From Blattamonas nauphoetae (taxonomy: Eukaryota > Preaxostyla > Oxymonadida): 25,993 nt of DNA. Shown in pieces: positions 24,144-25,993 of this stretch. Below the pieces are notes generated by a model that saw only the letters and a list, made by a program, of their open reading frames with translations, had not been told where the DNA came from and did no database searches. Where the stretch lies: positions 1 through 25,993 of the forward strand of contig JARBJD010000650.1 of assembly GCA_033064195.1 (NCBI GenBank), written 5' to 3'. Within the stretch, counting starts at the first letter, position 1. The number at the start of each line of letters is the position of its first letter. Both the position numbers and the translations under genes were made by a program.

Positions 24144-25993
24144 ATGAATACACGACAGATAAATACTTTAGTGAATAGGTTACTGAATTGCACACAACAC
24201 TCTAAAGAGAAAATATTCAATGTCAAGTTCAATAGAACCAACACTTTACCAGTATATGATGTCTATGATTCACATGGAGAGTATGTAGCAAACGACGAAA
24301 CATATTTCGAGGATTGGTTCAATGGTGGAGTACCTCCTAATTTAACTATTTCAGATGGAACAAAAGTAGTCTCACAGTTTCTTATTGAATTCTTGGGAAA
24401 ACGTTTTAGTGATTGGAGATGTGAAAAAGCATACAAGATGTATAAAGAATATCATCGAAAGTACAATCAACAAGTGACACCAATTCTCTCACCAAGAGTT
24501 CGAAGCCCTGCAGAGGCAAGACCAATACCCATTCCAGTGCAAAGACCAATAGCAATAGAACCACCTGAATATCGAATTATTCCTGGACTGAAGAGAAACT
24601 TAAAATCGGCTGGGTTTGAATATGAATATCCAATGAAGGAGAGGAAGTTCGAAGAGGATGATGAGGATGATGATGATGATGATGATGAAGATGATGATGA
24701 AGATGATGATGAAGATGATGATGACATTATACCAATTTCACAGATGCAGGATCCAATAGAGAGAAATCCCTTCTTCACACCAACCGTGTTCAACCACCCA
24801 GTGAGGGAGATCAGACAGAATGAACCGACGACACAGCAAGTGCTCAACAAGTTGGCACAAATGAAAGGATTGTTTGATCATCAACAGAGAAACGATTCAG
24901 AAGATGAACAGATCAAAGCTGAGAACTCAATAATGAAAAATCAAAAGCAGATGGAACACTTTATTACATCACACATTCTGGATGCAAATAAAATGAACAG
25001 AGACACATTCGTTCGAGCCTCGATAAACAGAAAGATTGCGAACGAAGATCTTGACTTCATTCTGACTCACACAAAACAAATCCCATTCGGAGGAAGATCA
25101 TTTCAGGATTGGTATGAGGAATGTGATCATAGATGGAGTGCTGCACATTCGAGGAAAACACAGAGAGAAAAAGGAAGTGACAGAATGAGAATTGATCCAC
25201 CAATGATTCCAAAAGCAACGGAAACAATCGTGTATCCTTTTCGATCAAAAATGCAGTTCATGTCGAAAGCAATTACAGGTGATCCACAGAAGACATCAGA
25301 CAGAAAGGTTCCTCAGAATTGTGATCGACCTTACTTTTCTCCCAAGTTCGGATCATGGGAAATTGATCTCGTTTTTATTCAATCACCAACGTCGAAAACA
25401 GTTCTACAGATTTACCTCTTCGCAATTAACATCAACACTAAATACCTAGTCGTGATTCCTGTACTGGATAAATCATGGAGCAAAGTCAAGACTGCAATCA
25501 ACGATCTGATAAATCATCGTGGAGTTCATGTCAACAACATTCGAGGTGATGGAGAAGCAGCATGGACTAGTATTGAAGCATCAGAGTTTTTCAAGGATCA
25601 GAATGTCAATACGTATTTCACAAGCTCACCATTTACAAATCACAATAGAATTGTCGATCGAGTGATCAGAACAATCAGAGATGGATTCCAAGACAATGCG
25701 ACACAAATGGCAAATCATTCATTGATGAATCAGATGGTGGAATACTACAACATGACTCCACATAGAGCGTATTGGAATAAATTCACTCCACAGCAGGCAC
25801 AAAACAATAGAGAGATTGAAGCTTTGTACATCTCCAGTTGTGAAGAGCAATTAAAGAACATCCAAAGACAGCAGACAACACAGATGATATGGAAATACAA
25901 ACCAGGAAACATTCTGCTGATCCACCTTGATTTGGACAAGACTGTTGCCAAGTTTCAGAAGAAGCGAAGACAGTTTCAATTCGTGGGAAATTC
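24144..25993 (+). CDS. Retroviral-type integrase of Polinton, long N-terminal extension (runs off window)
   Basis: The frame is open for at least 616 residues and continues past the window end. The catalytic core starts near residue 400: F-G-S-W-E-I-D (Asp 408), then R-G-D-G-E (Asp 469), then N-R-I-V-D-R-V-I-R-T-I-R-D (acidic residue 505), with 35 residues between the second and third, the spacing of retroviral integrases. A Y-N-x-x-P-H-R-A-Y-W ... T-P-Q-Q-A block follows, and a P-G-N-I-L-L-I start of a C-terminal SH3-like domain at the end. It catalyses insertion of the element DNA. The 400 residues in front are unusual: they hold the 39-nt insert product (about residues 114-126), a pure run of 25 Asp/Glu (170-194) and a helical region with H-x-x-x-H-like positions near 275-300 that might include the zinc-binding part. 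The start follows the T-rich box. Confidence 0.9.
   Translation, partial: MNTRQINTLVNRLLNCTQHSKEKIFNVKFNRTNTLPVYDVYDSHGEYVANDETYFEDWFNGGVPPNLTISDGTKVVSQFLIEFLGKRFSDWRCEKAYKMYKEYHRKYNQQVTPILSPRVRSPAEARPIPIPVQRPIAIEPPEYRIIPGLKRNLKSAGFEYEYPMKERKFEEDDEDDDDDDDEDDDEDDDEDDDDIIPISQMQDPIERNPFFTPTVFNHPVREIRQNEPTTQQVLNKLAQMKGLFDHQQRNDSEDEQIKAENSIMKNQKQMEHFITSHILDANKMNRDTFVRASINRKIANEDLDFILTHTKQIPFGGRSFQDWYEECDHRWSAAHSRKTQREKGSDRMRIDPPMIPKATETIVYPFRSKMQFMSKAITGDPQKTSDRKVPQNCDRPYFSPKFGSWEIDLVFIQSPTSKTVLQIYLFAININTKYLVVIPVLDKSWSKVKTAINDLINHRGVHVNNIRGDGEAAWTSIEASEFFKDQNVNTYFTSSPFTNHNRIVDRVIRTIRDGFQDNATQMANHSLMNQMVEYYNMTPHRAYWNKFTPQQAQNNREIEALYISSCEEQLKNIQRQQTTQMIWKYKPGNILLIHLDLDKTVAKFQKKRRQFQFVGN
24485..24523 (+). 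repeat. 39-nt palindromic insert, copy 4 (in integrase gene)
   Basis: It begins TCTCTCACCAAGAGTTCG and ends GCCCTGCAGAGGCAAGACC. Exact 6-bp direct repeats ACCAAT stand at 24479-24484 and 24521-24526, 42 bases apart, so insert plus duplication is a multiple of three and the integrase frame stays open. It encodes about L-S-P-R-V-R-S-P-A-E-A-R-P, in a different frame from the polymerase copy. Confidence 0.75.
24651..24725 (+). repeat. GAT/GAA microsatellite coding 25 acidic residues
   Basis: This 75-base run of GAT with interspersed GAA/GAG codons encodes an unbroken Asp/Glu stretch (residues 170-194) in the integrase N-terminal extension. The GATGATGATGAA unit recurs three times at the end, suggesting growth by slippage. 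On the opposite strand it reads as poly-Ser, which is a shadow. Confidence 0.85.

Larger units (their letters stand above)
17339..25993 (+). mobile_element. Polinton/Maverick element, replication and integration half (right element)
   Basis: It starts with AGTAGTGGTA, the inverted form of the left element's tip, fitting the AG-starting ends of Polintons. It then has a 2.06-kb TIR, a small repeat-protein gene, a protein-primed DNA polymerase B and a retroviral-type integrase, both key Polinton marks. It continues past the window. As far as it can be read it looks whole, with no break in the two large genes, so it is probably younger than, or better kept than, the left copy. The two elements point the same way, and their outside flanks differ, so they are best read as separate insertions of one family. 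Confidence 0.88.

Noticed and set aside
24467-24850. Poly-serine protein on the minus strand
   Set aside because: It is the shadow of the acidic GAT run within the open integrase frame.
1-25993. CRISPR array, rRNA or tRNA genes
   Set aside because: No regularly spaced identical repeats and no rRNA or complete tRNA folds were seen.

Overview
The window looks like nuclear DNA of an anaerobic protist, most likely an oxymonad flagellate (Preaxostyla, Blattamonas-like). This rests on my recall of a receptor-like family in the middle of the window (extracellular repeats, one membrane helix, a kinase-like domain) that is abundant in that group. The standard genetic code fits, because TAA, TAG and TGA all end good frames. 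About three quarters of the window is mobile DNA: the facing halves of two Polinton/Maverick elements lie either side of about 4.8 kb of spacer.

Layout. 1-1440: no gene I can support, plus one end of a short repeat family. 1441-12566: capsid half of the left Polinton, with an ATPase remnant, a small unknown gene, a broken gene block, an unknown 208-aa protein, two related small MAPG proteins, two related large capsid proteins in tandem, a 136-aa unknown, a convergent S74-chaperone spike-like protein, then a terminal inverted repeat (TIR, 9790-12566). 12567-15984: decayed host receptor-like gene on the minus strand. 16125-17225: a GC-rich gag-like retroelement frame. 17339-25993: replication/integration half of the right Polinton, with its TIR (17339-19399), a two-repeat small protein, a 1475-aa protein-primed DNA polymerase B, and a retroviral-type integrase that runs off the window.

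How the parts work together. In Polintons the integrase inserts the DNA, the protein-primed polymerase copies it from the TIR ends, and the ATPase and capsid proteins would package it. Nearly every gene body is preceded by a T-rich TATTTTTATTTTT-type box just upstream of its ATG. The TIR-linked repeat-protein genes have a different leader (AATTTGTAT), which suggests two expression classes. The right element looks whole as far as it is visible. The left one has a few breaks, all towards its ATPase end, while its capsid block is open.

The most unusual signal is a short (about 39 nt) partly palindromic sequence found four times in both orientations. Each copy lies inside an open Polinton frame (polymerase, integrase, the 208-aa capsid-side protein, and the C-terminal end of a TIR gene), and two copies have short direct repeats at their edges. 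It behaves like a tiny mobile insert tolerated inside coding sequence. Other points of interest are an HNH nuclease-like module inside the polymerase, the paired capsid genes, and a TIR edge that cuts through a gene.
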